From positions 111,428 through 175,427 of the forward strand of contig JAHHHL010000009.1 in the NCBI GenBank assembly GCA_019359375.1: a stretch of 64,000 nt of DNA. The letters are read 5' to 3'. A model generated the notes under the pieces. It was not told where the DNA came from, searched no databases, and saw only the letters and a list, made by a program, of their open reading frames with translations. The position numbers were made by a program, and so were the translations under genes. The stretch comes from Lyngbya sp. HA4199-MV5 (GTDB lineage Bacteria; Cyanobacteriota; Cyanobacteriia; Leptolyngbyales; Leptolyngbyaceae). Shown piece by piece: positions 1 to 8,909 of the stretch; position 1 is the first letter of the stretch, and each line of letters opens with the position of its first letter.

Positions 1-19
1 GAGCGATCGTGGCTTGAAT

Positions 20-580
20 CTACGCTTGTTCTAGATCCTCAATCCATTGCCACCAGCGATTTAAGGGAAAGTAGACGACGGGTGCCCACAGGCTGCTGAG
101 AATGGCAGAACTTAAGGCAATCAGTTGATGATACGTCCAGATCTCCACCAGAGAGCGATCGGCTTGAAAGCTGTACTGAATCGCCATGACCGTTTCAGCA
201 ATCACAGCCGTACCGAAGGCAATGAGTGCAACAGAGATAAAGTCTTCTTGAATGTAGCGACCTTTGCGTAAGCGTGCCGTCAGAACGCCAACGACCATGA
301 GGCTCAAGATATGAGTCGGGACAGGCGATGTCATACCGTCTTGAATTAACCCCAGCACTAACCCAGCCAGCGCTCCCTGAAACATGGTGCGGTTAACGCT
401 CCACGCAACCACCCAAATCAGTAGCCAGTTCGGTCCAATACCAGCCAGTTCCATACCAGGCAACCGAGTCGGCAAAATCAGCAGACACAGGATTAACGAG
501 CCAACCGTGACAGCGCCATTGACTAGAAGCCGTTGCAGTGGGTTTTCTCGCCAGGTGCTTGCTAACGACTCACTTTTCAT
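20..580 (-). CDS. mreD: Rod shape-determining protein MreD
   Basis: Small integral membrane protein of the elongation/cell-shape complex, working with MreB and MreC at the cytoplasmic membrane. The 186-residue product is almost entirely hydrophobic, with about five predicted membrane segments (for example the GAVTVGSLILCLLILP stretch near the N-terminus), and ends in a short charged tail. The start chosen is the ATG at 578-580 (MKSESLAS), which overlaps the mreC stop as ATGA. A longer reading frame to 658 only runs back into mreC and was not used. Sequence conservation in MreD is low, so the call leans on hydrophobicity, size and position as last gene of mreB-mreC-mreD. The ATGA overlap implies translational coupling to mreC. 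Confidence 0.85.
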   Translation of the reverse strand: MKSESLASTWRENPLQRLLVNGAVTVGSLILCLLILPTRLPGMELAGIGPNWLLIWVVAWSVNRTMFQGALAGLVLGLIQDGMTSPVPTHILSLMVVGVLTARLRKGRYIQEDFISVALIAFGTAVIAETVMAIQYSFQADRSLVEIWTYHQLIALSSAILSSLWAPVVYFPLNRWWQWIEDLEQA

Positions 581-1368
581 GGCTGCTTTTGGGCTGGCGC
601 TGGGGTAGGTGAAACTGTGGGTTGAGCCGTTTGGTCGTGGGCATACACCACTGCCCATTCTAAAAAGCTGACTGGAGCCGAAAGCTCGATCGTGGCTTCG
701 GGGGCAGGGCTTTTGTTGAGATTGACAGACTCTACCCGACCAACAGGCATTCCAGCGGGGAAGAGCTGGCTTAAGGTAGACGTAGAAACCACATCACCCC
801 GGCGAACATCCGGCACTTTATCAAAAAACTCCATGACAGCGTGGCTCGTCGATTGTCCGCGCATGTAACCCATATAGCGGCTACGACTGATCGTGGCACC
901 AATGCGGCTGGAGGGATCGCTCAACAACAAAACGCGACTTGTATTCGGCGTAACGCTTGTGATACGCCCAACGACCCCCCCCGGAGCCATCACCACATAG
1001 CCTACCTTAATCTTGTCGTTGCTGCCTCGCCCCAAAATAAGCTGCTGCCACCAGTGATCGGCACTCCGTCCAACGACGGGTGCTGTAATACCAGGCTGTT
1101 TGCCTTCCGATACGTAGCCGAGTAGCTCGCGCAACCGCTGGTTCTGACTCTCTAATTCAGTGAGTCTCTGCTGCAACTCTTGAAATTGAGCATTCTCAAG
1201 CAGCGTTTGTTTCGCTAGATTTGGCTGGAAAGCACGGGAGAGTAGTTGATAAACCTCAAACAAAGGTGTCGCTTGAGTTTGCCGAATCAGCAAAGCAGAG
1301 CCGACAGCCATGCTCGCTAGAATAATTCTAAGCCGGTGACGATCCCACCAGCGGCGCAAGGTATACAT
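577..1368 (-). CDS. mreC: Rod shape-determining protein MreC
   Basis: Membrane-anchored scaffold that links MreB filaments to the peptidoglycan synthesis machinery. The 263-residue protein has a short cytoplasmic N-terminus, one membrane helix (about 15-30), a coiled-coil stretch rich in Leu/Gln/Glu (about 60-88, ending RLRELLGY), and then the two beta domains typical of the family. These include the GRITSVTPNTSRVLLLSDP-like segment and the GMPVGRVESV motif. The C-terminus is proline-rich. It lies 139 bp downstream of mreB and its TGA overlaps the mreD start, giving the standard gene order. Length and motif order are normal for the family. Confidence 0.93.
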   Translation of the reverse strand: MYTLRRWWDRHRLRIILASMAVGSALLIRQTQATPLFEVYQLLSRAFQPNLAKQTLLENAQFQELQQRLTELESQNQRLRELLGYVSEGKQPGITAPVVGRSADHWWQQLILGRGSNDKIKVGYVVMAPGGVVGRITSVTPNTSRVLLLSDPSSRIGATISRSRYMGYMRGQSTSHAVMEFFDKVPDVRRGDVVSTSTLSQLFPAGMPVGRVESVNLNKSPAPEATIELSAPVSFLEWAVVYAHDQTAQPTVSPTPAPAQKQP

Positions 1369-1507
1369 GCAGGCAATTAGGCGTTAAGCGAGCGTTAACT
1401 GAATCCAGCCATTGATGAAGGAAAACACAGACGACTCAGGATAGGTTGAACATGAAAACAAAAAACCAATGTGACGAACTTAAGGGTCGGGAGATCAGGG
1501 TTTGGCA

Positions 1508-2545
1508 TTAAAAATTTCGCGATCGCCCACTGAAGACGCGCTCCAGTTGCTTGAAGTTTTCCAAGACACGCCCTGTACCTAGCACAACACAGCTCAAGGG
1601 ATCGGCTGCCACATGAACAACAATGCCTGTTTCGTGGCTAATGAGGGTATCAATTCCTTTCAAAAGCGCACCCCCACCTGCCAACATAATACCTCGATCG
1701 ATAATATCTGCGGCTAATTCTGGCGGAGTCCGTTCCAGGGTGCGCTTGACTGCATCCACAATCACGGCTAGCGGCTCTGACATACTTTCGCGAATTTCGG
1801 GCGCTTTCACTGCAACGGTGCGAGGCAAGCCAGAGAGCAGGTGCAAGCCTCGCACTTCCATCGTGGTGTCATCGTCAACGGGATAGGCAGACCCGATCGT
1901 GATTTTAATTTCTTCAGACGTGCGTTCTCCAATCACCAGGTTATGCACTTTTTTCATGTACTGGGCGATCGACTCGCTCAGTTCATCGCCAGCGACCCGC
2001 ACAGATTCACTGAGCACCGTTCCCTGCAAGCTCAACACAGCCACTTCAGTGGTACCGCCACCAATGTCGATGATCATATTGCCCGTTGGCTCAGCGACGG
2101 GTAAACCAGCGCCGATCGCGGCAGCCACTGGCTCATCAATCAGATAGACATCTCTGGCTCCTGCTTGAGAAGCGGCATCCATCACGGCTCGGCGCTCAAC
2201 GCCCGTGACACCACTGGGGATACCAATGACAATCCGAGGTGATACGAGCGTCTTGCCTTCATGCACCCGTGTAATGAAGTGCTTCAGCATCAGTTCGGCA
2301 GTGTCAAAGTCAGCAATCACACCGTCACGCAGTGGGCGCAGTGCAATGACATTGCCAGGAGTCCGCCCAAGCATGCGCTTGGCATCTTCTCCAACCGCTA
2401 ACGGCAATTTTGAATCCTGGTCCATCGCAACAACAGATGGCTCTTGTAGGACAATGCCTTTGCCCGATACATACACCAATGTATTTGCTGTTCCAAGGTC
2501 AATGCCCATATCCCGCGAAAGGGAAAAGCGACTAAAAAGTCCCAC
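1508..2545 (-). CDS. mreB: Actin-like rod shape-determining protein MreB
   Basis: Actin-like ATPase that forms membrane-bound filaments and directs lateral wall synthesis. The 345-residue product begins MGLFSRF. The actin-fold nucleotide motifs are in order: phosphate-1 MGIDLGTANTLVY near residues 14-26, phosphate-2 IIDIGGGTTEVAV near 158-170, and the adenosine motif LAGGGALLKG near 290. The start codon is GTG (2543-2545), accepted because the MGLF beginning fits the family and no better start exists. It is the first gene of the mreBCD set on the minus strand. Its upstream region is a 553-bp spacer that holds a MITE copy and paired palindromes shared with the murJ end. Confidence 0.96.
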   Translation of the reverse strand: MGLFSRFSLSRDMGIDLGTANTLVYVSGKGIVLQEPSVVAMDQDSKLPLAVGEDAKRMLGRTPGNVIALRPLRDGVIADFDTAELMLKHFITRVHEGKTLVSPRIVIGIPSGVTGVERRAVMDAASQAGARDVYLIDEPVAAAIGAGLPVAEPTGNMIIDIGGGTTEVAVLSLQGTVLSESVRVAGDELSESIAQYMKKVHNLVIGERTSEEIKITIGSAYPVDDDTTMEVRGLHLLSGLPRTVAVKAPEIRESMSEPLAVIVDAVKRTLERTPPELAADIIDRGIMLAGGGALLKGIDTLISHETGIVVHVAADPLSCVVLGTGRVLENFKQLERVFSGRSRNF

Positions 2546-3098
2546 TAGCCTCTATGCCTCTCAAATAACTTTCGTATGACTGATGCTGCCGTATACAACT
2601 ATAGATGCAATCAAGGTTGGATCTTATTATGTTTTTAGCTGTGCGTCCAGTCAGCCTAACATCTTCATCAACGATGTGGAGCGGCTCAAAAAGGAGGTAA
2701 CTATCGTTAAACGTAGGATGGTTAGGCGCACCGCAAGACATCACTCCCTTAATCAGCAGGGGTTGCGCGATCGCCTTTCTCGCATACCAGAACAGTTTTA
2801 CATATCCTACTCGATAGCACATTTTAATTTCACTAGGGGCTGTCATCAATTAATACTACACATTGCTTGCAGCAAGGGTGCCAGCCCCTAGCCTGGTGTG
2901 TTGGGACGGGCGTGACACTGCTGATATTGCAAGGTTTCGGAGCTAATTGATGACACGCCCTAGAGCTTACGCAAACCTCGGAGGTTTCAACCAAGCATCA
3001 AGCATCGCATTAACGTTATGGCTTAAACCTCCGAGGGTTTAGTCAAAATGCGTAATCGTTGTAAGTTGATTTTGGCGCAAATCCAAAACTTAACTCGT
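2546..3098. other. Repeat-rich spacer between mreB and murJ
   Basis: No convincing gene. From 2833 to 2963 it holds one copy of the 131-bp MITE-like element, followed at 2973-2987 and 3025-3040 by two AAACCTCGGAGGTTT-type palindromes facing each other. The palindrome pair lies just past the murJ stop and could form a strong hairpin in the murJ transcript. The part next to mreB (2546-2830) should contain the mreB promoter, but no sure -10/-35 pair was identified. Confidence 0.6.
2833..2963 (+). repeat. MITE-like element, copy 1
   Basis: Element of 131 bp bounded by imperfect terminal inverted repeats: the left end reads CTAGGGGCTGTCATCAATTA and the right end, read from the other strand, CTAGGGCGTGTCATCAATTA (18 of 20 identical). 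The interior has a conserved core with AGCCCCTAGCCTGG and GTGTTGGGACGGGCG. It encodes nothing. Three more copies occur at 9635, 28140 and 63736. The length, the inverted ends and the CTAG at both boundaries are as expected for a miniature inverted-repeat element moved by a transposase encoded elsewhere. Confidence 0.85.
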
Positions 3099-4775
3099 CT
3101 AACGTCTGAAAAACTTTTGCTTGAGCCGATCGACCACGTAATTTACCTCTGGCAGTCTAAGTTGAGCGGCAATCAGCGCAAAGACAGCTATCCCAACAAT
3201 TCCAGCAAGACATAGCTGTGTCAGCAAGAGCCACAAACCGTCGCGTCCCCAGAGGTGTTCGCTTGCCTGCAATGTTCCCCAGGCTGCCCCTCCTGCGATC
3301 GCGCTACCGATTGTCAGCCCTGCTACCGAAAGCGACCACGATCGCACGGGCAAGCCACCCAGACGACGGTTTAAGATCCACAGCATTGCCACCATTGAAA
3401 TGGCATTGACCGCGACCGTTGCCAGCACTAGACCGATCGCTCCCAGCGGTTTCACTAGAAAGAAATCGAGGAGCGCATTGAGAAAAATATTGACAACGCT
3501 AATCCGAAAGGGCGTATCGCCGTCTTCTAACGCATAAAAGACCCGCACCAGCACGTCCCGCGCTAGATAGAAGAACATCCCCAGCGCGTAGGCAACCATG
3601 ACTGAAGCGGTCAGGTACGAGTCTTCGATTTTAAAGGCATAGCGTTCATACACCACCCGTGAGAGGGGAAACGCCAGCGCTATCATCAACGCACTAATAG
3701 GCAGCATGGTAACAGCAGTCGTCAGTAGCCCTTGACGAATGCGTACCTTCAGTTCAGACCAGTTTTCGGGTGCAGCGAGTTTTGCAAAGGCAGGCAGAAG
3801 TGGCACCAAAATGGCGTTAGAGAGAATGCCCAATGGCGTGAGCACCAGCAGTCCAGCGTAGCCCATTGCCGAAACAGCAGCAGCAGCGTTAGGAATGAAT
3901 GACGCAAAAAAGAGGTCAGTCCAAACGTTGATCTGCATCATCCCAGACGAAAAAGTCGCTGGTCCCATAATTTTGATCACTTCCTGCACTTCCGGTTCAC
4001 GGAAGTTGAAGCGCAACCGAAAGCCGCCCATCCCAGACTTCCACTGAGCTGGAAGCTGGACAAGCCACTGCAAAACGGCTCCTGCTAACGTTGACCAGGC
4101 TAAAACGGCACCGCCGAGAGCGGCATATTGTGGCAACGCCGCTTTGTCACCCAGGTAAAGGGCTAGCCCTCCCAACCCAATCAACATGGTCACGCTAGAA
4201 AACAGTGGGCTGATGGACGGCAACCAATACTGGTCGGCAGCGTTGAGTGCTCCAAACCCGATGCCAATGAGACCTGCCAGCACTGCCATCGGTGCCATAA
4301 TGCGAAATTGCTGAATGGCAATGTCCTTCGTTTGTTGCAGCACTTGAAATGTTGCTGTGTCCATGCCTTGTGCAGCAGCCTGAGCAGGCGTGATGTATAG
4401 CCCTGGTGCAACCAGATGCATTAAGGGATGAGCAAAGACCACCAACCCGATCGTGACCAGCAGCAAAAGACCGACCACCAGCGTTGTGATGCTCTCCATA
4501 ATAGGGGCGACTTCATCTTGCTTGCGCTTGGCGAGAACGCTGACGATCGCGCTATGAAACGGTCCATTGATCCCACCCAGCAGGATGAGCAAAAACCCTG
4601 GAATGACATAGGCAAAGTTGTATGCGCCGTAGGCAGGACCAACTCCAAAGGCAGCCGCGATCGCCTGCTGTCGCACCAGTCCAAAAACTTTACTAATGAG
4701 AGTGGCGATCGCCACAATGCCAGCAATGCCTGCCAGGGAACGGGTTGATTTCGATTCAGTCACGCAGACAGACAC
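3099..4775 (-). CDS. murJ: Lipid II flippase MurJ (MviN family)
   Basis: Translocates the peptidoglycan precursor lipid II across the cytoplasmic membrane. The 558-residue polytopic protein matches the MviN/MurJ fold, with about 14 membrane helices. The recognisable N-terminal segment LISKVFGLVRQQAIAAAFG contains the conserved Arg pair region, and GGINGPFHSAIVSVLAKR follows near residue 70. The C-terminus ends in basic residues (DRLKQKFFRR). The start is GTG at 4773-4775; a second in-frame GTG lies four codons on. A 22-bp tandem duplication sits directly upstream (4796-4839). Functionally it fits with the neighbouring mreBCD genes, although a repeat-filled spacer separates the two, so they are probably separate transcripts. 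Confidence 0.95.
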   Translation of the reverse strand: MSVCVTESKSTRSLAGIAGIVAIATLISKVFGLVRQQAIAAAFGVGPAYGAYNFAYVIPGFLLILLGGINGPFHSAIVSVLAKRKQDEVAPIMESITTLVVGLLLLVTIGLVVFAHPLMHLVAPGLYITPAQAAAQGMDTATFQVLQQTKDIAIQQFRIMAPMAVLAGLIGIGFGALNAADQYWLPSISPLFSSVTMLIGLGGLALYLGDKAALPQYAALGGAVLAWSTLAGAVLQWLVQLPAQWKSGMGGFRLRFNFREPEVQEVIKIMGPATFSSGMMQINVWTDLFFASFIPNAAAAVSAMGYAGLLVLTPLGILSNAILVPLLPAFAKLAAPENWSELKVRIRQGLLTTAVTMLPISALMIALAFPLSRVVYERYAFKIEDSYLTASVMVAYALGMFFYLARDVLVRVFYALEDGDTPFRISVVNIFLNALLDFFLVKPLGAIGLVLATVAVNAISMVAMLWILNRRLGGLPVRSWSLSVAGLTIGSAIAGGAAWGTLQASEHLWGRDGLWLLLTQLCLAGIVGIAVFALIAAQLRLPEVNYVVDRLKQKFFRR

Positions 4776-4795
4776 AGTGAAACAGCTTCATCTAT

Positions 4796-4839
4796 TTAAG
4801 CTTGAATCGGGAGCGTCTTAAGCTTGAATCGGGAGCATC
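4796..4839. repeat. 22-bp tandem duplication upstream of murJ
   Basis: Two adjacent 22-bp units, each beginning TTAAGCTTGAATCGGGAGC, differ at one position (CGTC versus CATC). They lie 20-64 bp before the murJ GTG, where the promoter or leader would be expected, so the duplication may alter expression. No coding role is visible. Confidence 0.8.
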
Positions 4840-4968
4840 AGCTTTGACCAGTCGTGCCCATCCCTTGGGTTGATACCAGTGAGCAATCAGGTCATCAGAG
4901 GGAAGTAAGGTGATGACTGCTAACTACGTCGCTAAGCATGAGCAAAATGCAGGTGCGTTCAATTGTTT

Positions 4969-5160
4969 CTAAACAGCAAGCGTTGGCTGAGTTCCTAGCA
5001 AGTTAGTCAAATTTGATGGACGCGAAAATTCGTAGCGAATCTTAATCTTATCCAGCGTTAAAACGGGCATTTCTTGCCAGCAATGGGTACAGAACCAGTA
5101 AACGCCAGTATGGCGAGCATGGCGTAACAACACTTCACCGCAGCAAGGACATGCACTCAT
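4969..5160 (-). CDS. Small CPCC zinc-ribbon-like protein
   Basis: Conserved-looking 63-residue protein of unknown function. Two paired-cysteine knuckles are visible: CPCC at residues 4-7, and CTHC at about 24-27 followed by WQEMP. This suggests a single zinc-binding ribbon. The rest is a short basic and polar tail. The ATG at 5158-5160 is preceded on the minus strand by AAGAGGTG at a good spacing, which supports a real translated gene despite the size. I recall similar small CPCC...QEMP proteins in cyanobacteria but know of no assigned function. It stands alone between murJ and a repeat-containing spacer. Confidence 0.7.
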   Translation of the reverse strand: MSACPCCGEVLLRHARHTGVYWFCTHCWQEMPVLTLDKIKIRYEFSRPSNLTNLLGTQPTLAV

Positions 5161-5518
5161 ATAACACCTCTTATTTAAGCGGGTAAAGAACCGTGAGGTT
5201 CTAAAAAGACAAATTGAAAAACGATTCTGAAAAGGTTAGGGAACTGAAAAGGCTTAGAAAATTAAAAAGATGAGGGAACTGACAAGGTTAGGGAACTGTC
5301 TACCAGGATATGAGACAGAAAAAGTGGAGACAAGGGTTCACCTTGCCGATGCACCGTAAAAACTCTGGTCTTTTTACTTTTAGGTAGTATCAAATGCTAC
5401 CACCCATAAACCAGTAGCCAACACTGGCTATAGATAGCTCTAGTCTTTACGGCTAAAAACGATATGAGAGGCGTTTCCTTAAAGATTTATTTTGCTTAAA
5501 CAATCGTTGCTGATTGCA
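5161..5518. other. Spacer with short direct repeats
   Basis: No gene is visible. Within 5232-5298 the 15-mer AAGGTTAGGGAACTG occurs twice (5232-5246 and 5284-5298), with a partial copy (GAGGGAACTGA) between them. The rest is AT-rich. It must contain the leader of the small CPCC gene and the 3' trailer of the aminotransferase gene, but no promoter or terminator could be assigned with confidence. Confidence 0.5.
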
Positions 5519-6742
5519 TTATTTGTTTGTAGTTTGATTTAGTTCTTCACGTAGCAAAACTGCGATCGCAGACGCTAGACTCTCGTACTGCTCCAGTTGA
5601 TTGTAAAGCTGTGCCGAAACCCGGACGAGCCGACTGCAAGCAGTTGGATAGGGCACGATCGGCACTTCAATCTGGTAGTGCTCCAGCAAAGCATCTTGCA
5701 GCCATTGCGGGTTGCCCTCTGGTAAGGGAACAACCGCTAAGGAGCCAAGCATTTCATCAGGGCAGGGTGGTGCGATCGCCAGCGTTTCGCACAGACGACG
5801 ACGAGCCGCGATCGCCAGCGCATGATTGGCTGCCATCACCTCATCCCATCCCCCTGACAGCAGCGATCCCATCACGCGAATGGCGGCGGGAACAGACAGA
5901 TAAGCCGTTGGATCATCCGTTCCCATCCAGTCAAATTCCAGCCGAAAGCGACTGCGATCGGTGCGGGTTGCGTTGGCACCGTGGCTAATCGTCAGCGGAC
6001 GGATGACAGATTGACGATCGCGCTGTACAACCAAGAAAGCGGCTCCTTTCGGGGCACAGAGCCATTTATGGCAATTCCCTGTGTAATAGGTAGCCCCGAT
6101 CGCGCGCAGATTCAACGGCACCATTCCTGGCGCATGAGCACCGTCTACCAGGGTCTCAACTCCTTGCTGTGTGAGCACCTGCACCAACTCCGCGATGGGA
6201 AAGACCAGTCCCGTCTGACTCACCACATGATCCAGCAGAGCCAGCCGAGTACGCGCCGAAATGCAGCCGACGATCGCATCCATCACTTGCTGTGGAGACT
6301 CAATCGGAAAGGGTATGTCTGCAACCACGATTTTCAAGCCATACCGCTCTGCCACGTAGTTCAAAGCATTCCGGCAGGCATTATATTCCTGGTTGGTTGT
6401 AAGCAATTCGTCGCCTGGTGCAAAAACGAGCGATCGCAGCACGGTGTTAATGGCTGTTGTGGCATTAGGCACAAAGGCAAGGTCGTCTGCATCAGCGCCA
6501 ACAAAGACCGCTAACTCAACACGAGCCTCATCCAGCAAAACTTCCAGGTCGCGCCCAAAAAACTGGAGCGGTTGTTGTTCCATGCGTGCCCGAAACTGCT
6601 GTTGTACAGCCAGCACAGCTAAAGGGCACGCGCCAAACGACCCGTGATTTAAGAAGGTAATCGAGCGATCAAGCGACCAATGTTGCAGAAATTGAGACTC
6701 AGACACAGGCAAGGCTTCAAGCACGGCTTTGGGGCGCAGCAA
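5519..6742 (-). CDS. Class V aminotransferase, isopenicillin-N-epimerase-like
   Basis: PLP-dependent fold type I enzyme of the class V group, closest in motifs to CefD/isopenicillin N epimerase-like proteins. The N-terminal FLNHGSFGACP motif is typical, and the PLP lysine lies in GNCHKWLCAPKG (near residue 232). ETLVDGAHAPG carries the Asp that contacts the PLP ring nitrogen. A beta-lactam role is unlikely in this context; relatives act as epimerases, desulfurases or lyases on amino acids, so the substrate is not known. Start TTG at 6740-6742 is uncertain, with GTG codons at residues 7 and 13 as alternatives. It begins 28 bp after moaC on the same strand and may be cotranscribed with it. Confidence 0.85.
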   Translation of the reverse strand: MLRPKAVLEALPVSESQFLQHWSLDRSITFLNHGSFGACPLAVLAVQQQFRARMEQQPLQFFGRDLEVLLDEARVELAVFVGADADDLAFVPNATTAINTVLRSLVFAPGDELLTTNQEYNACRNALNYVAERYGLKIVVADIPFPIESPQQVMDAIVGCISARTRLALLDHVVSQTGLVFPIAELVQVLTQQGVETLVDGAHAPGMVPLNLRAIGATYYTGNCHKWLCAPKGAAFLVVQRDRQSVIRPLTISHGANATRTDRSRFRLEFDWMGTDDPTAYLSVPAAIRVMGSLLSGGWDEVMAANHALAIAARRRLCETLAIAPPCPDEMLGSLAVVPLPEGNPQWLQDALLEHYQIEVPIVPYPTACSRLVRVSAQLYNQLEQYESLASAIAVLLREELNQTTNK

Positions 6743-6770
6743 ATTGGACGCGTACCTCGATGAGTCTAAC

Positions 6771-7295
6771 TCAATCCCCGTCTTCTCCTGCCTGGTAATC
6801 TCCCGACTTGCCGCCTGTTTTGCTCACCAGATGGATGTTTTCAATGTGCATGGCTTTCTCCAGTGCCTTTGCCATGTCATAGAGCGTTAGAGCCGTCACA
6901 GAAACCGCCGTCAGGGCTTCCATTTCAACACCCGTCTCCGCTTTCGTTTTGACCAGCGCTTGAATGCGATACCCCGGTAAGTCAGCATCTGGATGCAGGG
7001 TTACTTCAACTTTATGCAGCGGCAACGGGTGACAGAGCGGAATCAGTTGTGCCGTTTGCTTAGCTGCCATGATGCCCGCCAATCTAGCTGTAGCCAGTAC
7101 GTCGCCTTTGGGCGTATTGCCCGCAATAATCGCCGCCAATGTTTCTGATCGCATTCGCACCTGCCCGACTGCGATCGCCTCCCGGACGGTCTGCTGCTTG
7201 GCAGAAACATCGACCATGTGTGCCTGACCCTGGGCATCCAGATGGGTTAGGGGAGGGCTGTCGATCGAAGGAGTATCAGAGAAATTTTGTGTCAT
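6771..7295 (-). CDS. moaC: Cyclic pyranopterin monophosphate synthase MoaC
   Basis: Converts the GTP-derived cyclic intermediate made by MoaA into cyclic pyranopterin monophosphate in molybdenum cofactor synthesis. The 174-residue protein shows the family blocks in order: [14 protein letters not shown] near the N-terminus, [19 protein letters not shown], the active-site strand [15 protein letters not shown], and [20 protein letters not shown]. The 25 or so leading residues are an extra, probably disordered extension. The ATG lies at 7293-7295, only 34 bp from the divergently placed tRNA-Arg, so the two promoters must overlap. No other moa genes are in the window. Confidence 0.95.
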   Translation of the reverse strand: MTQNFSDTPSIDSPPLTHLDAQGQAHMVDVSAKQQTVREAIAVGQVRMRSETLAAIIAGNTPKGDVLATARLAGIMAAKQTAQLIPLCHPLPLHKVEVTLHPDADLPGYRIQALVKTKAETGVEMEALTAVSVTALTLYDMAKALEKAMHIENIHLVSKTGGKSGDYQAGEDGD

Positions 7296-7316
7296 TCTGA
7301 GCCAATGTGATAGTAT
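7287..7316 (+). promoter_or_regulatory. Candidate sigma70 promoter for tRNA-Arg
   Basis: TTGTGT (7287-7292) and TAGTAT (7311-7316) are separated by 18 bp, and the tRNA starts 14 bp after the -10. The site overlaps the moaC start codon on the other strand. The match is imperfect, so this is a suggestion only. Confidence 0.35.
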
Positions 7317-7329
7317 GGAATCCGTGCAA

Positions 7330-7403
7330 GGGCTTGTAGCTCAGTGGACTAGAGCACGTGGCTACGGACCACGGTGTCGGGGGTTCGAATCCCTCCTAGC
7401 CCG
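7330..7403 (+). tRNA. tRNA-Arg (anticodon ACG)
   Basis: The 74-nt cloverleaf can be drawn by hand. The acceptor stem GGGCTTG pairs with CTAGCCC, with one T-T mismatch at the sixth pair. The D-stem is GCTC/GAGC and the anticodon stem CGTGG/CCACG around loop CTACGGA. The T-stem is GGGGG/CCCTC around TTCGAAT. The anticodon ACG (A34 presumably modified to inosine) reads CGN arginine codons. CCA is not encoded, as usual in cyanobacteria. The acceptor mismatch is the only odd point. Confidence 0.95.
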
Positions 7404-7659
7404 TCTAAGGACGGTATTTTTGAAAAGTTTATCGCTAAAGAGCCAGCGCTGACGCATGATTGAGCAGCGCTTGGTTAGAGCTTAAATTCTTTGCAGAATG
7501 CCTCTCTCTGAGACGCTACGGTTTGGGAAATTTCTGTTTTCATCAACGCTGCTAGATTCTACGATGAAACGGTCGATCGGTGCTTTTGGGCGATCGGCTA
7601 TGATCCACACAGGTTGACATCCATCAAATCTTGCCACCACAGCAGGGGCAAGTCGCGTC

Positions 7660-8085
7660 ATGATCCACGTTTTTGTCTACGGCACGCTGAAGCCAGGTGA
7701 AAAAAACCACCAGATTTGTGCCAGTTACGTGGTTGCATCAAAGCCTGCCAGCGCGAACGGTCGTCTGTATGCACTACCATTTGGCTACCCTGCCATGACG
7801 CTTGAGGAGGGGACAGTGCATGGCACGGTGCTATCGTTTGTTGATGAAATTGCCCTGGAAGCACTGGATGCCTACGAGCGGCATGATCCGGCAGAATTCT
7901 ATGCCTACGTGCCCGATCAACACCTGGAACAGAACGAGTACGATCGCCAAAAGATCACCGTTTACGACCAGGCGCAACAAGAAAGCGGTCAAGCCTGGAC
8001 ATATCTGATGACCAAAGAGCAAGTGCAGCGGTTGAGCGGCGTTTTCCTCCCCGATGGGCAATGGGTCCAGCAGTCAACCGCGTGA
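7660..8085 (+). CDS. Gamma-glutamylcyclotransferase-like (AIG2) protein
   Basis: The 141-residue protein of the GGCT/AIG2 fold starts with the hallmark VFVYGTLKPGEKNH strand-loop, which forms the substrate-binding glycine loop. The catalytic Glu is expected in the ALDAYERHDP segment (near residue 70), and the C-terminal W-Y-L strand of the fold follows. Members cyclise gamma-glutamyl amino acids or amines, or cleave glutathione-derived compounds; the substrate here cannot be told. It is convergent with the anti-sigma gene, whose stop is only 13 bp away. The ATG at 7660 follows a GGGGCAAG stretch that may serve as a weak ribosome-binding site. Confidence 0.8.
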   Translation: MIHVFVYGTLKPGEKNHQICASYVVASKPASANGRLYALPFGYPAMTLEEGTVHGTVLSFVDEIALEALDAYERHDPAEFYAYVPDQHLEQNEYDRQKITVYDQAQQESGQAWTYLMTKEQVQRLSGVFLPDGQWVQQSTA

Positions 8086-8097
8086 TTTTGGAATCAT

Positions 8098-8694
8098 CTA
8101 CTGGCGCGCAGTCGGCTTAGAGCTATTGGGAGTGGTTGCATTCTTGAAAGCACCATTGTTCGGCACAGCAACCGGAGTTTTCGGAATATCAACCAATGGC
8201 TTATCCAGTGCGACTAGCAGCACCTCATTGGCATTCGTTTGAGGAGCTTCGATCGCAGGCTGTTGAGACCCTTTCGCAAGCTGAGGCGCTGAAGGCTGAC
8301 TACCAGGTAAGATATTGCTGGCAAGGGCACCTACAAACAGCGCCGCAATCGCCGCACCACCCCAGACCAATGATAGCTTCGGCTTACGCTCTAACCGATC
8401 AAACACCTGATGGGCAGTCTGCTCGGCTGTTTGTGTGGCGGCTGGCACAGGCATGTTTTGTAACCCATGGCGCAGCTTAAGCAAGCGACTATAGAGACGC
8501 TGCACGGCTGGATCGTTGGCTAGCCATGCCTCAACCACTTTACGTTCGGCTGCGGTGACTTCGCCGTCCAGATAAGCACTCAGCAACTCAAAGCGATCGC
8601 GCTGCATCAAGTTAGACGAGGATGAGGACGAGTTTTGACCATTCATAGAAGGCGGCTGTTGAGGATCGTTGGGAGTATTAAAGTTGGAGGTCAT
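8098..8694 (-). CDS. Probable anti-sigma factor, single-pass membrane protein
   Basis: Likely sequesters the sigma factor encoded just upstream on the same strand. The 198-residue product (start ATG at 8692-8694) has a Ser/Asn/Gln-rich N-terminus. It then has the zinc-less anti-sigma/RsgI-like helical segment ELLSAYLDGEVTAAERK (about 42-58), in which ExxSAYLDGE is typical of anti-sigma N-domains. A membrane helix follows near 112-130 (GGAAIAALFVGALASNIL), and the C-terminus is a Pro/Ala-rich, probably periplasmic tail. No CHCC zinc motif is visible. The 215-bp gap from the sigma gene and its order (sigma then anti-sigma) support pairing. In Synechocystis SigG is likewise followed by a membrane anti-sigma protein. 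Confidence 0.75.
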   Translation of the reverse strand: MTSNFNTPNDPQQPPSMNGQNSSSSSSNLMQRDRFELLSAYLDGEVTAAERKVVEAWLANDPAVQRLYSRLLKLRHGLQNMPVPAATQTAEQTAHQVFDRLERKPKLSLVWGGAAIAALFVGALASNILPGSQPSAPQLAKGSQQPAIEAPQTNANEVLLVALDKPLVDIPKTPVAVPNNGAFKNATTPNSSKPTARQ

Positions 8695-8909
8695 GTCGGC
8701 ACCACGTCGTGTGTTGAAACACACTGGTATGAGAAGTGTACAGAAGAAGCAAGCAAAGATCAGGGGCAAGTATGAAGCAAACTCGTAAGCCAGCAAACGC
8801 AGCCACTTAACCTAATCATTAGTAAACCTTGAATGCCCCAAAGATGCGAGAGTCTTAACGAAAAAATAGTCTTAACACGGTCTTGACCTGGTGTGATCGA
8901 CATCAGGTA

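Noticed and set aside
2532..2849. 105-codon open frame on the minus strand upstream of mreB
   Set aside because: It overlaps the mreB start, runs into the MITE, and has no family resemblance or ribosome-binding site.
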